DNA of 64,000 nucleotides from CATOSP01 sp965216155 (GCA_965216155.1 CBDCFD010000007.1:1736001-1800000), one strand, 5' to 3'; positions 7,189-16,000 are shown, counted from the stretch's first letter. Numbers and translations: made by a program. The notes: generated by a model not told the origin, from the letters alone.

Positions 7189-8628
7189 CTACACCTTCAG
7201 GGAATTGGCGCTAAGTCTGGCCTGCTGTCCAGACTCGTCAACCGAGATTACTTCCGGGATTCCCCGTTTCCTCGCCAGAGTCAGAGCCTCGTCCACACCC
7301 TGGCCGGAAACGTCCAACTCGACTGTCCTTCCTTCCCGGCGCAATTCCTGTGCCGCGAGGATGGCGTTCCGGTGGGCGGCAGGCCCAACTGCGCAGACCA
7401 ATGCGGCGGGGGTCGAGGCCGGTCCTTCCGTGTTATCGGCATGAGGATATAGCAATGAAAGAAGGGAATCCACGTTATACGCGAATCCTAGCGCTGGCAG
7501 GGATCGCCCGGCGCCCAGGGCCCGCGCCAGGCCATCGTAACGGCCTCCGCCCCCTAGAGCACTGGACTGGTCCGGGTGGGTGACGTCGAATACCAGGCCG
7601 TTATAATAGGCCAACCCGCGCACGAGACTCAGGTCGATGACGAGGCTCGCCGGGACATCTGCTTCCGGTGCGGCTAATTGGATAAACTCTTGAAACCGGT
7701 CTATCGCGGCGACGCTTGCGCCGGCGTCCCTTACCAAGGCGCGGATGGCGGGAAGCGTCTTTTCTGCTGTGCCTCGGATTCCCGCGAGACCGCTGACCAA
7801 ATCCAACGCCCTGCGCAGGGAATCCCGGTCGTCTCCACCCTTAATCTTGCGCATGAGCCGCTCGATGACGTCATCGGCGTTCCGCTGGCCCAGTTGGCCG
7901 GCGGACGACCACTGCATGAGCCCAAGGATCACCTTTCGTGACTGCTGGTCATCCAGACCGGCGATGGCCTGCCCGAGGTAGACCTCGTCGCCATCCTGCT
8001 CCATTACATGCAAGCTGGCCGCCCGCTCCAACACTGCCGGTACGGACTCCCTTCCCGCCCTGAGGGAAGATACTGAGCCTATAATGAATGACTTGGCACG
8101 CTCGGAGATCCCCACAGCGTCGAGAACGCTGTGAACGACATCCAGGTCGGACACTTTCAGTTGGCAGCCGGTCAGTCCAAGATGGGCCGGAACGTTAGCG
8201 GCCAGGCTAAGGAGCTCCACATCGGCCAATACGCTGGACGCGCCCAGCAACTCAGCCCCTATCTGGGTGAACTGGCCGCTGGCCCCTTCCTCGTCTTCGC
8301 AGCGGAACACAGGGCCGGCATATTGCCAGCGCGCCGGAAGGTCAATGACGTCCTGGCGTTCCAGGTAATGGCGCATGATGGGGGAGGTGAACTCGGGGCG
8401 CAGACTCACGGCGTTGCTCTTCGCGTCGGTGAAACTGTAGAGGCGGGAGGCCAACTCTCCGCCGGACTTGCGGAGGAAGAGTTCGGTAGGTTCGAGGACC
8501 GGGGTATCCAGACGCCGGTAACCGTAACTGCCGATTAGCTCTACCAGGTTATCCTGGAGCTTTCGCTTCCGCTCCCAGGACTCTTGGGAAAGGTCTGACA
8601 TTCCCCGGAGTCTAGTTACCGGTCTCAT
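7189..8628 (-). CDS. hisZ: HisZ/HisS-like class II synthetase paralogue
   Basis: A 479-residue protein with the histidyl-tRNA synthetase architecture: motif 1 near PVLEPTELFLRK, motif 2 RWQYAGPVFRCEDEE, the HisRS signatures LVRGLAYYNG and GGGGRYDGL, and a C-terminal anticodon-domain-like segment. In catalytic HisRS the first signature reads LVRGLDYY; here the Asp is Ala. As the first gene of a his operon next to hisG it is more likely the regulatory subunit HisZ than a charging enzyme. Two points argue against a plain HisZ: HisG is of the long form, and the C-terminal domain is retained. The ATG at 8628 is kept because the early RLRGMSDL motif belongs to the fold. Confidence 0.7.
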   Translation of the reverse strand: MRPVTRLRGMSDLSQESWERKRKLQDNLVELIGSYGYRRLDTPVLEPTELFLRKSGGELASRLYSFTDAKSNAVSLRPEFTSPIMRHYLERQDVIDLPARWQYAGPVFRCEDEEGASGQFTQIGAELLGASSVLADVELLSLAANVPAHLGLTGCQLKVSDLDVVHSVLDAVGISERAKSFIIGSVSSLRAGRESVPAVLERAASLHVMEQDGDEVYLGQAIAGLDDQQSRKVILGLMQWSSAGQLGQRNADDVIERLMRKIKGGDDRDSLRRALDLVSGLAGIRGTAEKTLPAIRALVRDAGASVAAIDRFQEFIQLAAPEADVPASLVIDLSLVRGLAYYNGLVFDVTHPDQSSALGGGGRYDGLARALGAGRSLPALGFAYNVDSLLSLLYPHADNTEGPASTPAALVCAVGPAAHRNAILAAQELRREGRTVELDVSGQGVDEALTLARKRGIPEVISVDESGQQARLSANSLKV

Positions 8629-8666
8629 TGGATGGCGTTGATCGAGGTGTTTCTGAACACGAAGAA

Positions 8667-8695
8667 ATTGTACATCAGGCGAGTTAGGCGTTCAA
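8667..8695 (-). promoter_or_regulatory. Predicted sigma-70-type promoter of the his operon
   Basis: On the minus strand TTGAAC (8690-8695) and TACAAT (8667-8672) are separated by exactly 17 bases. The predicted transcript start lies about 30 bases before the hisZ start, so the leader is short and there is no room for an attenuator or T-box. Confidence 0.6.
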
Positions 8696-8850
8696 CGTGC
8701 GGCGGCGTGAAAAACTCGTCAGGGTACCCGCCGTGGTGTGCTAGGTGAGGGCTTGGCGGGGGCAGTAGAGCAGTTGACCCATGACCAGCACCCCGAGATG
8801 ATGGCTTGGCCAGTATTGCCCTCGAAAATCAATACTTATGGCTGAGGAAT

Positions 8851-9513
8851 TCAGCTATCGGCCTTTGAAAGCCAGAATTCACGCACTTGTTGGAAGTGAG
8901 CGATTCTGTCGTTTATTTTCCCAATTTCACGTGGATAAAACTCAAGCACGTTGTCGCAAAGTTCTATCATCCATGTTCTTCGAGAGTATTGCGGAGCAAT
9001 GTTGATATTGTTCGAGTTTGCGATTTGAATCTGTCCCCACCCTAGAGCGCCGATATTCAGGCAGTCCCACATTAGGAACTCGACCGGAACAAATCGCACG
9101 TTACTTGCTTCTACTCGAGACCCCGACAGTTCATAACTGACAATCAGGATGACGAAATAGTTGCGATCATCCTGGTAGAACCTGCTCAGGCGTTCAACCG
9201 ACGTCAGGTTAGGCATGTTGAATCTGGTATCTGTACGATGGGTCTTAACATCAACTACATAGTAAAGTCCATCCGGGTGAGTAAAGGCCAAGTCCGCCAT
9301 AGCTCGCCTTGCAAAGTCCGCGGAGTACTCGGCGCAGAAATCACCTAGAATAGACTCAAAGTTGTCGCTCAGAATGTGCTGTATAGCATCACCGACAGCA
9401 CGCGGGCTACTCGCGGTCACAACGGAAAGAAACTCCCCTTGAGAGTTTATCAATTCCACAGTCCGGACTTCGATCTCGCGATAAGCTTCGGTATGAAATA
9501 GACGGCTACTCAT
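8851..9513 (-). CDS. Putative type II restriction endonuclease
   Basis: A 220-residue protein that I cannot place in a named family. It shows a plausible PD-(D/E)XK core: an acidic residue in MADLAFTHPDG near residue 89, followed by YVVDVKTHR near 101, giving the D-x-K pair. It lies 26 bases downstream of a DNA methyltransferase gene in the same orientation, the classical layout of a type II system. The stretch is visibly more AT-rich than its neighbours, as expected for transferred restriction-modification genes. Its recognition sequence cannot be inferred. Confidence 0.7.
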   Translation of the reverse strand: MSSRLFHTEAYREIEVRTVELINSQGEFLSVVTASSPRAVGDAIQHILSDNFESILGDFCAEYSADFARRAMADLAFTHPDGLYYVVDVKTHRTDTRFNMPNLTSVERLSRFYQDDRNYFVILIVSYELSGSRVEASNVRFVPVEFLMWDCLNIGALGWGQIQIANSNNINIAPQYSRRTWMIELCDNVLEFYPREIGKINDRIAHFQQVREFWLSKADS

Positions 9514-9539
9514 TCAAGACGTGCATAGAGACCGGCCCG

Positions 9540-10574
9540 TTAAAGTAAAGTGAATTGAGACTTGGCGGTCTCAGACCTTTTCCCTTGGTCCGACAAGGAG
9601 TTCCTCTCCCAGAAGACACCCTCCGAGTATCCCTGAATTGGATTGTGCGATTCTGCGATTTCCAGCCGCTTCTCGGCTATGCAGCAATAGGATTCATCAC
9701 ATTCGATGCCGACATATGCCCTCCCCAACTTCTTTGCCGCTACTGAGGTAGTTCCTGAACCGAGAAACGGGTCGAAGACCAGGTCTCCCGTGTTGCTGCT
9801 AGCGAGGATTATTTTGGCTAGGAGCTTTTCCGGCTTCTGGGTAGGGTGTTCGGTATTTTCAGGCATGGACCAAAAGGGTACAGTGATGTCTGTCCAAATG
9901 TTGGAGGGATGAGTTAAACGATAATTGCCGTTTCCTGTTCTCTCCCAGTCTTTGGGTTCTCCGCCATTCGTTGTGTAAGGTGCAATCACCTTCTTTCTGA
10001 GCTTGACAGCATCAGTGTTGAAAACGTAGTTGTTGGATAACGTACAGAACCAGATATCTTCGGAGCAATTTTTCCAGTTTGTCCTCGCTCCTCTACCCTT
10101 TTCGCGCTCCCAAGTAATCCGGTTACGGACGACGAAGTATTTCTGTGCAAGTTGCTGAATGGCCGTAGATGATTGCCAATCTCCGCAGATATATACGGAA
10201 GCTGTAGGATTTAACATTGGAATTAACTCCCTTAGCCAGGAGTCCATCCAGAGAGCATACTCATCAACGGGCCGCCGCTTGAAGGAGACATTCTTCCATG
10301 ACTTGTTAAGGTTGTAAGGTGGATCAAGGAATAATAGGTCGATGAACCGTGGCGGCAAGAAGGCAAGCGCCTCAAACAAGTCCTGATTGATTGTGCTGTT
10401 TCTTATTTCGTCGATCGTAACAGGTGAATTTAGTTGAAGGAGGCCACATCTGTAGCGATTGTACTCTTGGTCTGACAGGTCAAGAGTTCTGTTTAGTGGC
10501 GCTCGCCCCTTTCCTGTGCTATTCAAAGGCTCAGTTGCTCCTGTACAAACTTTAGTAGCCTGATTATGCTCCAA
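9540..10574 (-). CDS. Site-specific DNA methyltransferase (amino-methylating, beta class)
   Basis: A 344-residue methyltransferase with motif IV DPPYN near residue 83 and, in the C-terminal half, HPTQKPEKL plus motif I FDPFLGSGTTSVAAKK near 272. The order catalytic motif first, SAM motif second, defines the beta class of N6-adenine/N4-cytosine methyltransferases. The start is a TTG. The neighbouring downstream gene encodes the presumed cognate nuclease. Placing the methylase upstream would let protection accumulate before cutting. Base composition differs from the flanking his and SDR genes. Confidence 0.88.
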   Translation of the reverse strand: MEHNQATKVCTGATEPLNSTGKGRAPLNRTLDLSDQEYNRYRCGLLQLNSPVTIDEIRNSTINQDLFEALAFLPPRFIDLLFLDPPYNLNKSWKNVSFKRRPVDEYALWMDSWLRELIPMLNPTASVYICGDWQSSTAIQQLAQKYFVVRNRITWEREKGRGARTNWKNCSEDIWFCTLSNNYVFNTDAVKLRKKVIAPYTTNGGEPKDWERTGNGNYRLTHPSNIWTDITVPFWSMPENTEHPTQKPEKLLAKIILASSNTGDLVFDPFLGSGTTSVAAKKLGRAYVGIECDESYCCIAEKRLEIAESHNPIQGYSEGVFWERNSLSDQGKRSETAKSQFTLL

Positions 10575-10606
10575 TATTTCCGTGCATCACATCGTGAACC
10601 AAGACG

Positions 10607-11371
10607 TTAAGGGTGGGCGTTCAAGCCGCCGTCTATGTAAACCGGCTGGCCGGTGGTGTAGTCGCAAGCTTCGGAGCAGAGGTAGACCAGCAGGGGGCCG
10701 AAGTCGCGGGGGTGAGCTTTGCGCCGCAGCGGGGTGTACCGGACCAGCAGTTCCTCCCGCTGTACTTCCAGGGGGATATCCTCGGCGTCGGACCAGCCCG
10801 TTCCCAGCGCGTTAACCCGGATGTTGCTGCGCCCCCATTCCAGGGCGAGGCACCGAGTCAGAGACAGCAACCCCGCCTGGCTGACCGCGAACGCGGAGCC
10901 GTTGATCATTCCCCGCTCGGCTAGCTCGGACATGACGTTGACGATGCGGCCGTATTGACGGGCGGCCATACCCCGGCCCACTCGCTGGGTGATGAGGAAC
11001 GCCGCCCGAAGGTTGCGGGCTAGGACCTCGTCCCACTCTTCCAGGCTAATTTCGTCGACGGGTTTGGCGAACATGCTACGCGCATCGTTGACAAGAATAT
11101 CCGCGGGAACGTTGTGGCTCTCGAAGGCTTCCATAGCCTGGTCCGCCCCTGCCTGAGTCGACACTTCGGTAGCCGCGCCGCCGATCAGACCGGGCGAAAA
11201 GTCACGCATCGCATCGGCAATGGCGTCTAGTTGGGACTGGCGGCGGGCCACGGCAAACACCGACGCTCCCGCCTCGGCGAGGGCCTGGGCCAGAAGAGGC
11301 GCTTCATTCCCACCCGAGGTGTTGAGGATCGCTACCCTGCCGGTAAGACTGTATTCGGAGAGTGTCGGCAT
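10607..11371 (-). CDS. SDR family protein lacking the catalytic Tyr and Lys
   Basis: A 254-residue short-chain dehydrogenase/reductase fold protein. Its ATG at 11371 follows the upstream SDR stop by one base; a longer frame to 11401 overlaps that gene and is less likely. Where active SDRs have YxxxK, this one reads FAVSQ, losing both tyrosine and lysine. The nucleotide-binding loop is also eroded (NTSGGNEAPL for TGxxxGxG) and NNAG is replaced by NDAR. The C-terminal IDGG end is retained. It is probably an inactive partner of its active neighbour, as in hetero-oligomeric SDRs, or a degenerating copy. Confidence 0.85.
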   Translation of the reverse strand: MPTLSEYSLTGRVAILNTSGGNEAPLLAQALAEAGASVFAVARRQSQLDAIADAMRDFSPGLIGGAATEVSTQAGADQAMEAFESHNVPADILVNDARSMFAKPVDEISLEEWDEVLARNLRAAFLITQRVGRGMAARQYGRIVNVMSELAERGMINGSAFAVSQAGLLSLTRCLALEWGRSNIRVNALGTGWSDAEDIPLEVQREELLVRYTPLRRKAHPRDFGPLLVYLCSEACDYTTGQPVYIDGGLNAHP

Positions 11372-11372
11372 A

Positions 11373-12182
11373 TTACGGCTCCAGTGGCACGAGCGGCGCA
11401 TGCCCGGTGGGCGCTATTCCCCCGGCCAGTCCCCCGCCGTCGGCGATGATCATTTCACCGGTCATGTAGTCGGACGCGGGAGACGCCAGGAAAACGGCAA
11501 GGGGCCCCAGGTCTTCCGGACGGCCCAACTTGCCGGTAGGCAGGAAGTCTCCTGACCTGGGCAGGGTGCCGCGAATGTCAGACTCGGTGCTGGCGGTAGG
11601 GATGTAGCCGGGGACGATGCTGTTGGCCGTGATCCCATAGCGAGCCAGGCTGAAGGATAGCACTCGGGTGAGCTGGATCATCCCCCCCTTGCTACAGCAA
11701 TACATGTATATGTCCCGCCCGGCTCGAAGGCCGAAGCCAGACGCTACGTTGATGATTTTCCCGGACCCGCGGCCGGCCATAACTTTGGCCGCGGTCCGGG
11801 CGCAGTAGAAGGCGCCGGTAAGGTTGACGTCCATCACCTGCGACCATTCGTCGTCGGTGATGTCCCAGATGGGCTTGGTCACGTTCTCCTGGACCGCGCC
11901 GGCGTTGTTGATAAGCACGTCGATGTGGCCGAAGTGGTCTACCGTGCCGGAGACCAGCCTTTCCACCTGAGCGGAATCTGTCACGTCGGTGGAGATGGCC
12001 AGGGAATCTCCGCCCAGGTCTTTAACCTCGGCAGCCGCGTCGTCGATGGGTCCCTGGCGGCGTCCTCCGATGGAGACGTTGGCTCCGGCACGGGCCAGGG
12101 CGCGAACCATTGCCAGGCCCAGGCCCGTGCCTCCGCCGGTGATCAACACCACTCTGTCATCCAGACTCAGGCGGTCAAGCAT
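11373..12182 (-). CDS. SDR family NAD(P)-dependent oxidoreductase
   Basis: A 269-residue classical SDR. TGGGTGLG (residues about 15-22) binds the dinucleotide, NNAG follows near 92, and the active-site serine region leads to YCCSK near 161, a proper YxxxK. The C-terminal IADGG is typical. The substrate is unknown; 3-oxoacyl-ACP reductase or an alcohol dehydrogenase role is possible. The next gene downstream is a non-catalytic paralogue that starts one base after this stop, so the two are likely produced together. Confidence 0.9.
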   Translation of the reverse strand: MLDRLSLDDRVVLITGGGTGLGLAMVRALARAGANVSIGGRRQGPIDDAAAEVKDLGGDSLAISTDVTDSAQVERLVSGTVDHFGHIDVLINNAGAVQENVTKPIWDITDDEWSQVMDVNLTGAFYCARTAAKVMAGRGSGKIINVASGFGLRAGRDIYMYCCSKGGMIQLTRVLSFSLARYGITANSIVPGYIPTASTESDIRGTLPRSGDFLPTGKLGRPEDLGPLAVFLASPASDYMTGEMIIADGGGLAGGIAPTGHAPLVPLEP

Positions 12183-12282
12183 GTCTTCCTCGCGTATTGG
12201 GGTGAGACTAACGATGGGTCAAAAATGCGCGGCAGGCGGTCGACGGGCACCGATGTAGGCGCACGGGTGTAGACGGTATTCT

Positions 12283-13068
12283 TCAATTGGGGCTGCCCTG
12301 TATTGACACGTCCCCGGCGGTCATGGTCATAAGCTCGCCGTCGTCCAGCCGGAGAAGCAGGTTGCCCGCGCGGTCGACGTCCTCGACCAGACCTTCCCAG
12401 CGGTCCTCCCGCCAGGAGACGGTTACGCGCTGCCCGATGGTGTCCATCAACGACCGCCATTCCTCCAAGGCCGAGTCTCCCTGGAGGGCCTGCAAATAGA
12501 GGGTGTCGGTCTCCATCAGAAACTGTCGAAGGACCTCATCCCTGGCCACCGAGCGGCCCGCCAATTCATCAAGACAACTGGCGGCGCCGGCGATCTCGGA
12601 GAACCCCGACGTGTCCAGGCTGACGTTGATTCCCACTCCGACGATGGCGTAGTCGATCTCCGTACCCAGCGCCGCGGCCTCTACGAGGATGCCGGAAACC
12701 TTTTTGCCGTTCACCAGCACGTCGTTTGGCCACTTGATGCGGGGGTCCAAGGCAGTGGTTTTCCGAATTGCCCGTGCTACTGCCACCGCGCTTATCATCG
12801 TGAGTTGGGGCAGGACCTCTATCGAAGGCCTGAATACGATAGATAGGTGGATATTTCCCTGGCCTGAGACCCAGTTCCTTCCGAAACGCCCCCGGCCCGA
12901 CGTCTGGTTCTCCGCCATGACCACAGTGCCTTCCTCGGCGCCTCCATCTGCCAGATGGCGGGCGTCGTCCATTGTCGAGGTTAGCTCCTGATAGTACAGG
13001 AAACGTTTACCTACGGTCCTGGTGAAGAGGCCCTTACGGATAGCCGATGCCACCGGGTTTGTCGTCAT
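12283..13068 (-). CDS. birA: Biotin-[acetyl-CoA-carboxylase] ligase
   Basis: A 261-residue biotin protein ligase. It activates biotin with ATP and attaches it to carboxylase carrier domains. The catalytic GRGRFGR near residue 58 and KWPNDVLV near 113 are clear, followed by GILVEA and the small C-terminal domain. There is no N-terminal helix-turn-helix, so this is the monofunctional type that does not regulate transcription. It stands 100 bases upstream of the SDR pair and may share a transcript with it. Confidence 0.92.
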   Translation of the reverse strand: MTTNPVASAIRKGLFTRTVGKRFLYYQELTSTMDDARHLADGGAEEGTVVMAENQTSGRGRFGRNWVSGQGNIHLSIVFRPSIEVLPQLTMISAVAVARAIRKTTALDPRIKWPNDVLVNGKKVSGILVEAAALGTEIDYAIVGVGINVSLDTSGFSEIAGAASCLDELAGRSVARDEVLRQFLMETDTLYLQALQGDSALEEWRSLMDTIGQRVTVSWREDRWEGLVEDVDRAGNLLLRLDDGELMTMTAGDVSIQGSPN

Positions 13069-13163
13069 AGCTCAACCGATTGCTCGAAGAGACCAGGCTA
13101 CGGGAATCCACGAGATGATACTTAGCCGGACAAGCGAGTGTCAACCGGAAGGACATTGGGAGC

Positions 13164-13505
13164 TTATCCGGAGACAACTAAGGCGAGGGCCGCATGTGCG
13201 CGCTGAAAGTCGTTTTGGGTCAACTTTCCCAACCGGCGCAGCACCAGGGCGGTCTCGAGGGTCGCCAGCCGCGACCTGACCATCGCCGGGCCAGGCAGGT
13301 TGGCCTCTTTCCAGTCATCGACCGGGGAATCGCCGGGACGTCCGGGAGCGGAGACCCGGCCTGTAATCTGGGCGATAACCAACTCGCCTGTGGCCTGATT
13401 GTAATCCCGCGAGCTTATCACCAGGGCGGGGCGCTTGCGGCCTCCGGCGCGTTCTCCGAAAGGGTAGGGCACCAGAATCACATCGCCCCGGTCATAGCCG
13501 GTCAT
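13164..13505 (-). CDS. MazF/PemK-type toxin
   Basis: A 113-residue protein starting MTGYDRGDVILVPYPF, then KRPALVISSRDYN, the signature of MazF/PemK-family ribosome-independent endoribonucleases. The ATG at 13505 is preferred over an upstream frame start because it begins the conserved domain and overlaps the preceding gene by 14 bases, the usual toxin-antitoxin arrangement. The preceding gene is not a recognised MazE- or RHH-type antitoxin. Activity is inferred from the family. Confidence 0.85.
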   Translation of the reverse strand: MTGYDRGDVILVPYPFGERAGGRKRPALVISSRDYNQATGELVIAQITGRVSAPGRPGDSPVDDWKEANLPGPAMVRSRLATLETALVLRRLGKLTQNDFQRAHAALALVVSG

Positions 13506-13914
13506 ATTTCGAGTCCTCTTCGCTCTGCCAGTCGTCCTCGAACGCCGATTCGGAAAGGGCGGCAAAGGTGGCTACCGACGCCAATTGGCCGAGGTGCAGT
13601 TCCCGGATCGCCCTGGGGGTAACGCGGTAAAAGCTCTTGCCGTCGGCGGCATGCCACATCTCCAGGAATTCGGCCCCGACCTGAGCGCCAATCCAGGTGT
13701 GACTCATGTTTCTGCCGTCCAGGAGGCGGAAGAGTTGGCGCTGTTCGATAGCTCCGGCGACGTGGATGCGCTCCAGCAACTCGCTGCGAGGGTCGTGTGG
13801 CCTGGGCTCCGGAGTCTGGGACTCACCTTCCCGGATTAGCTCTTCCAGTCTCGTGAGACTCCGCCGGATGCTTCGGATATACCGGCGCACCTGTCCGCGC
13901 TGGTCGTTGATCAC
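13492..13914 (-). CDS. Probable partner (antitoxin candidate) of the MazF-type toxin
   Basis: A 140-residue protein that I do not recognise. The GTG at 13914 is chosen because GGGGAG lies five bases upstream and because it begins one base after the stop of the EcsC-family gene; the longer frame back to 14034 would overlap that gene. A basic helical N-terminus (RRYIRSIRRSLTRLEELI) is followed by a middle segment that could be a winged helix (ELLERIHVAGAIEQRQLFRLL) and by an acidic tail (EDDWQSEEDSKYD). The tail overlaps the toxin start. DNA binding plus an acidic toxin-masking tail would suit an antitoxin; this is inference. Confidence 0.65.
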   Translation of the reverse strand: MINDQRGQVRRYIRSIRRSLTRLEELIREGESQTPEPRPHDPRSELLERIHVAGAIEQRQLFRLLDGRNMSHTWIGAQVGAEFLEMWHAADGKSFYRVTPRAIRELHLGQLASVATFAALSESAFEDDWQSEEDSKYDRL

Positions 13915-13915
13915 T

Positions 13916-14668
13916 TTAGCTCCCCGCGGCCCGGTCCGGGTCCGGCCGCTGCCCTTGGACAGGGGTTGCGGGAGCCAGTTCATCAGGAGTGGCTGAGTCA
14001 ATAATGAACCATTGCTTCGCCTCTCTGCCGACATAGCGGGTCAACGCATAGTTGGTCCCGCCGCCAATGACCACTCCGATACCGAAGGGAATGGCCTTCG
14101 CGAGCGCTCTCCGGGTGAAAGTCACACCCACCTTGCGGAACGCCTGCTTGACCGCTTGCAGGGCCGCGCCTCGAAGGTAAGACCGGAGGATGTCGACACC
14201 GGCTTCAGAGCCGACCCTGACCTCATCTTCGTCTCCTTCACGTTGAACACGCCCGGTGGCGGCGATTAGAAAGGTGAGATAACGGTCTTCGTCGGTCGAG
14301 ATGTCTCTGCCATACAATTGGGCCAGGCACATGCACATGTCGGCCTGGAGCTTCATGGAAACCGCGGCGTCGGCGAGCGCGCTTCCAGCCGCCGCGGCGA
14401 TGGAGCCAAATCCCGGTAGAATTCCGGGGATTCCCGTGGCGCCGCCCACCACCATGGCGTATCTGGAGTACCGTTGAATTATCATGTCGGCCACTCTCGA
14501 TTTCAGGCGCCACATGGAGTCTCGTGGATACCGTTTTCGGCATTGTGACATATACCCATCAACAATTGCCGTGACATCCTCCGGGGTAATGGTTATCGTC
14601 TCGACGACTTGCAGGAGGCGAGACCCACCGCCTTGATCAATCACACGTTCGGTCATCCAACCCTCCAC
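13916..14668 (-). CDS. EcsC family protein
   Basis: A 250-residue protein whose centre (GGATGIPGILPGFGSIAAAAGSALADA, quoted in parts: GGATGIPG, LPGFGSIAAAAG) and C-terminal glycine-rich hydrophobic stretch (IPFGIGVVIGGGTNYALTRYVG) match the EcsC/DUF697-like group as I recall it. These are membrane-associated proteins of poorly known function. It is the first gene of a tight three-gene set with the toxin partner and the MazF-type toxin, and it starts 12 bases after glyQS ends. Confidence 0.65.
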   Translation of the reverse strand: MEGWMTERVIDQGGGSRLLQVVETITITPEDVTAIVDGYMSQCRKRYPRDSMWRLKSRVADMIIQRYSRYAMVVGGATGIPGILPGFGSIAAAAGSALADAAVSMKLQADMCMCLAQLYGRDISTDEDRYLTFLIAATGRVQREGDEDEVRVGSEAGVDILRSYLRGAALQAVKQAFRKVGVTFTRRALAKAIPFGIGVVIGGGTNYALTRYVGREAKQWFIIDSATPDELAPATPVQGQRPDPDRAAGS

Positions 14669-14680
14669 TTCACTTCTTCG

Positions 14681-16000
14681 TTACCAGCCGTGTTCCACTT
14701 TGTCCTGGAGCGTGGCGACAAGCTCGGCGACGGGTATCCGGCTCTGGTGCATGGTGTCCCGGTCGCGGATAGTCACCTGGTGGTCTTCGAGACTGTCGAA
14801 GTCAACCGTCACGCAGAACGGAGTGCCGATTTCGTCCTGCCGGCGGTACCTGCGCCCGATGCTCTGGGCGTCGTCATACTGAACGGTGAAATGATGCCGA
14901 AGCTGAGCGTGAATCTCCCGCGCGGTGGGCACGAGCCTGGCGTTGCGGCTCAGTGGCAGGACTGCGACGGTGTACGGGGCCAATTTCCGGTGCAGGTGCA
15001 AAACTACCCGGATCGCGTCGCCATCGGGTTCTTCATCGTATGAGTCCAGCCAGAAGGCGAGGACGGCCCGGTCCAGCCCGCCGGACGGTTCGATGACATG
15101 TGGAAAATACCGGCTCTGGGTCTCGTCGTCGAAGTAGGTCAAGTCTTCGCCGCTGGACTGGGAATGCTGGCGGAGGTCGAAGTCGGTCCGGTCGGCGATG
15201 CCCTCAAGTTCGGCCCAGCCCCAGGGGAAACGGTATTCGATATCGTAGCAGTCGTTGGCGTAGTGGGCCAGTTCGTCGGAGGCGTGCTGGCGGAGGCGGA
15301 GGTTGCCGCGCCTGATTCCGTGGGCCACATACCATTCCAACCGGGCATTGAGCCAGCTATGCAGCCACTCACTGTTGGTGCCCGGCTTGATGAAAAACTC
15401 GACCTCCATCTGCTCAAATTCCCGTGTCCGAAAGGTGAAGTTCCCCGGCGTTATCTCGTTGCGGAAGGCCTTGCCGATTTGCGCGATCCCGAAAGGGAGT
15501 TTCTTCCGGCTGGAATTGACAACGTTGCCGAAGTTTACGAATATCCCCTGGGCGGTCTCAGGTCTAAGGTAGACCTCGTGTGCGCTGTCCTCCACGGGAC
15601 CCATGAAGGTGCGGAACATCAGGTTAAAACGCCTTGGGTCGGTGAGTTCTCCGCCGCAAGAGGGGCAGATGCCGGTTTCGATGTGGTCCGACCGGTACCG
15701 GAGATTGCAACCGCGGCACTCGACCATGGGATCGGAGAAGTTCTCCACGTGTCCGCTGGCCACCCATACCTGGGGGTGCATAAGTATAGCGGCGTCCAGA
15801 CCGACCATGTCATCGCGCTCCAGAACGGTGGAACGCCACCAGGCCTCTCTGACGTGACGCTTCAACTCGACGCCCAGGGGACCGTAGTCCCAGGTCGAGG
15901 CCAGTCCGCCGTAGACCTCGCTGCTCTGGAATACGAACCCCCTGCGTTTGGACAGGGAAGAGATTTTGTCCATGTCTCCGAACGGAAGAGTGCGCGCCAA
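14681..16000 (-). CDS. glyQS: Glycyl-tRNA synthetase, alpha2 type
   Basis: A 439-residue class II glycyl-tRNA synthetase of the homodimeric archaeal/eukaryotic-like type, not the bacterial alpha2-beta2 form. Visible are the N-terminal RRGFVFQSSEVYGG, a zinc-binding CRGC...CPSCGG pair near residues 95-115, motif 2 around GKAFRNEITP, FEQMEVEFF, motif 3 PSGGLDRA and a C-terminal anticodon-binding domain. The TTG start at 16000 is supported by AGGAG six to seven bases upstream. It charges glycine onto tRNA-Gly. Confidence 0.95.
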   Translation of the reverse strand: MARTLPFGDMDKISSLSKRRGFVFQSSEVYGGLASTWDYGPLGVELKRHVREAWWRSTVLERDDMVGLDAAILMHPQVWVASGHVENFSDPMVECRGCNLRYRSDHIETGICPSCGGELTDPRRFNLMFRTFMGPVEDSAHEVYLRPETAQGIFVNFGNVVNSSRKKLPFGIAQIGKAFRNEITPGNFTFRTREFEQMEVEFFIKPGTNSEWLHSWLNARLEWYVAHGIRRGNLRLRQHASDELAHYANDCYDIEYRFPWGWAELEGIADRTDFDLRQHSQSSGEDLTYFDDETQSRYFPHVIEPSGGLDRAVLAFWLDSYDEEPDGDAIRVVLHLHRKLAPYTVAVLPLSRNARLVPTAREIHAQLRHHFTVQYDDAQSIGRRYRRQDEIGTPFCVTVDFDSLEDHQVTIRDRDTMHQSRIPVAELVATLQDKVEHGW

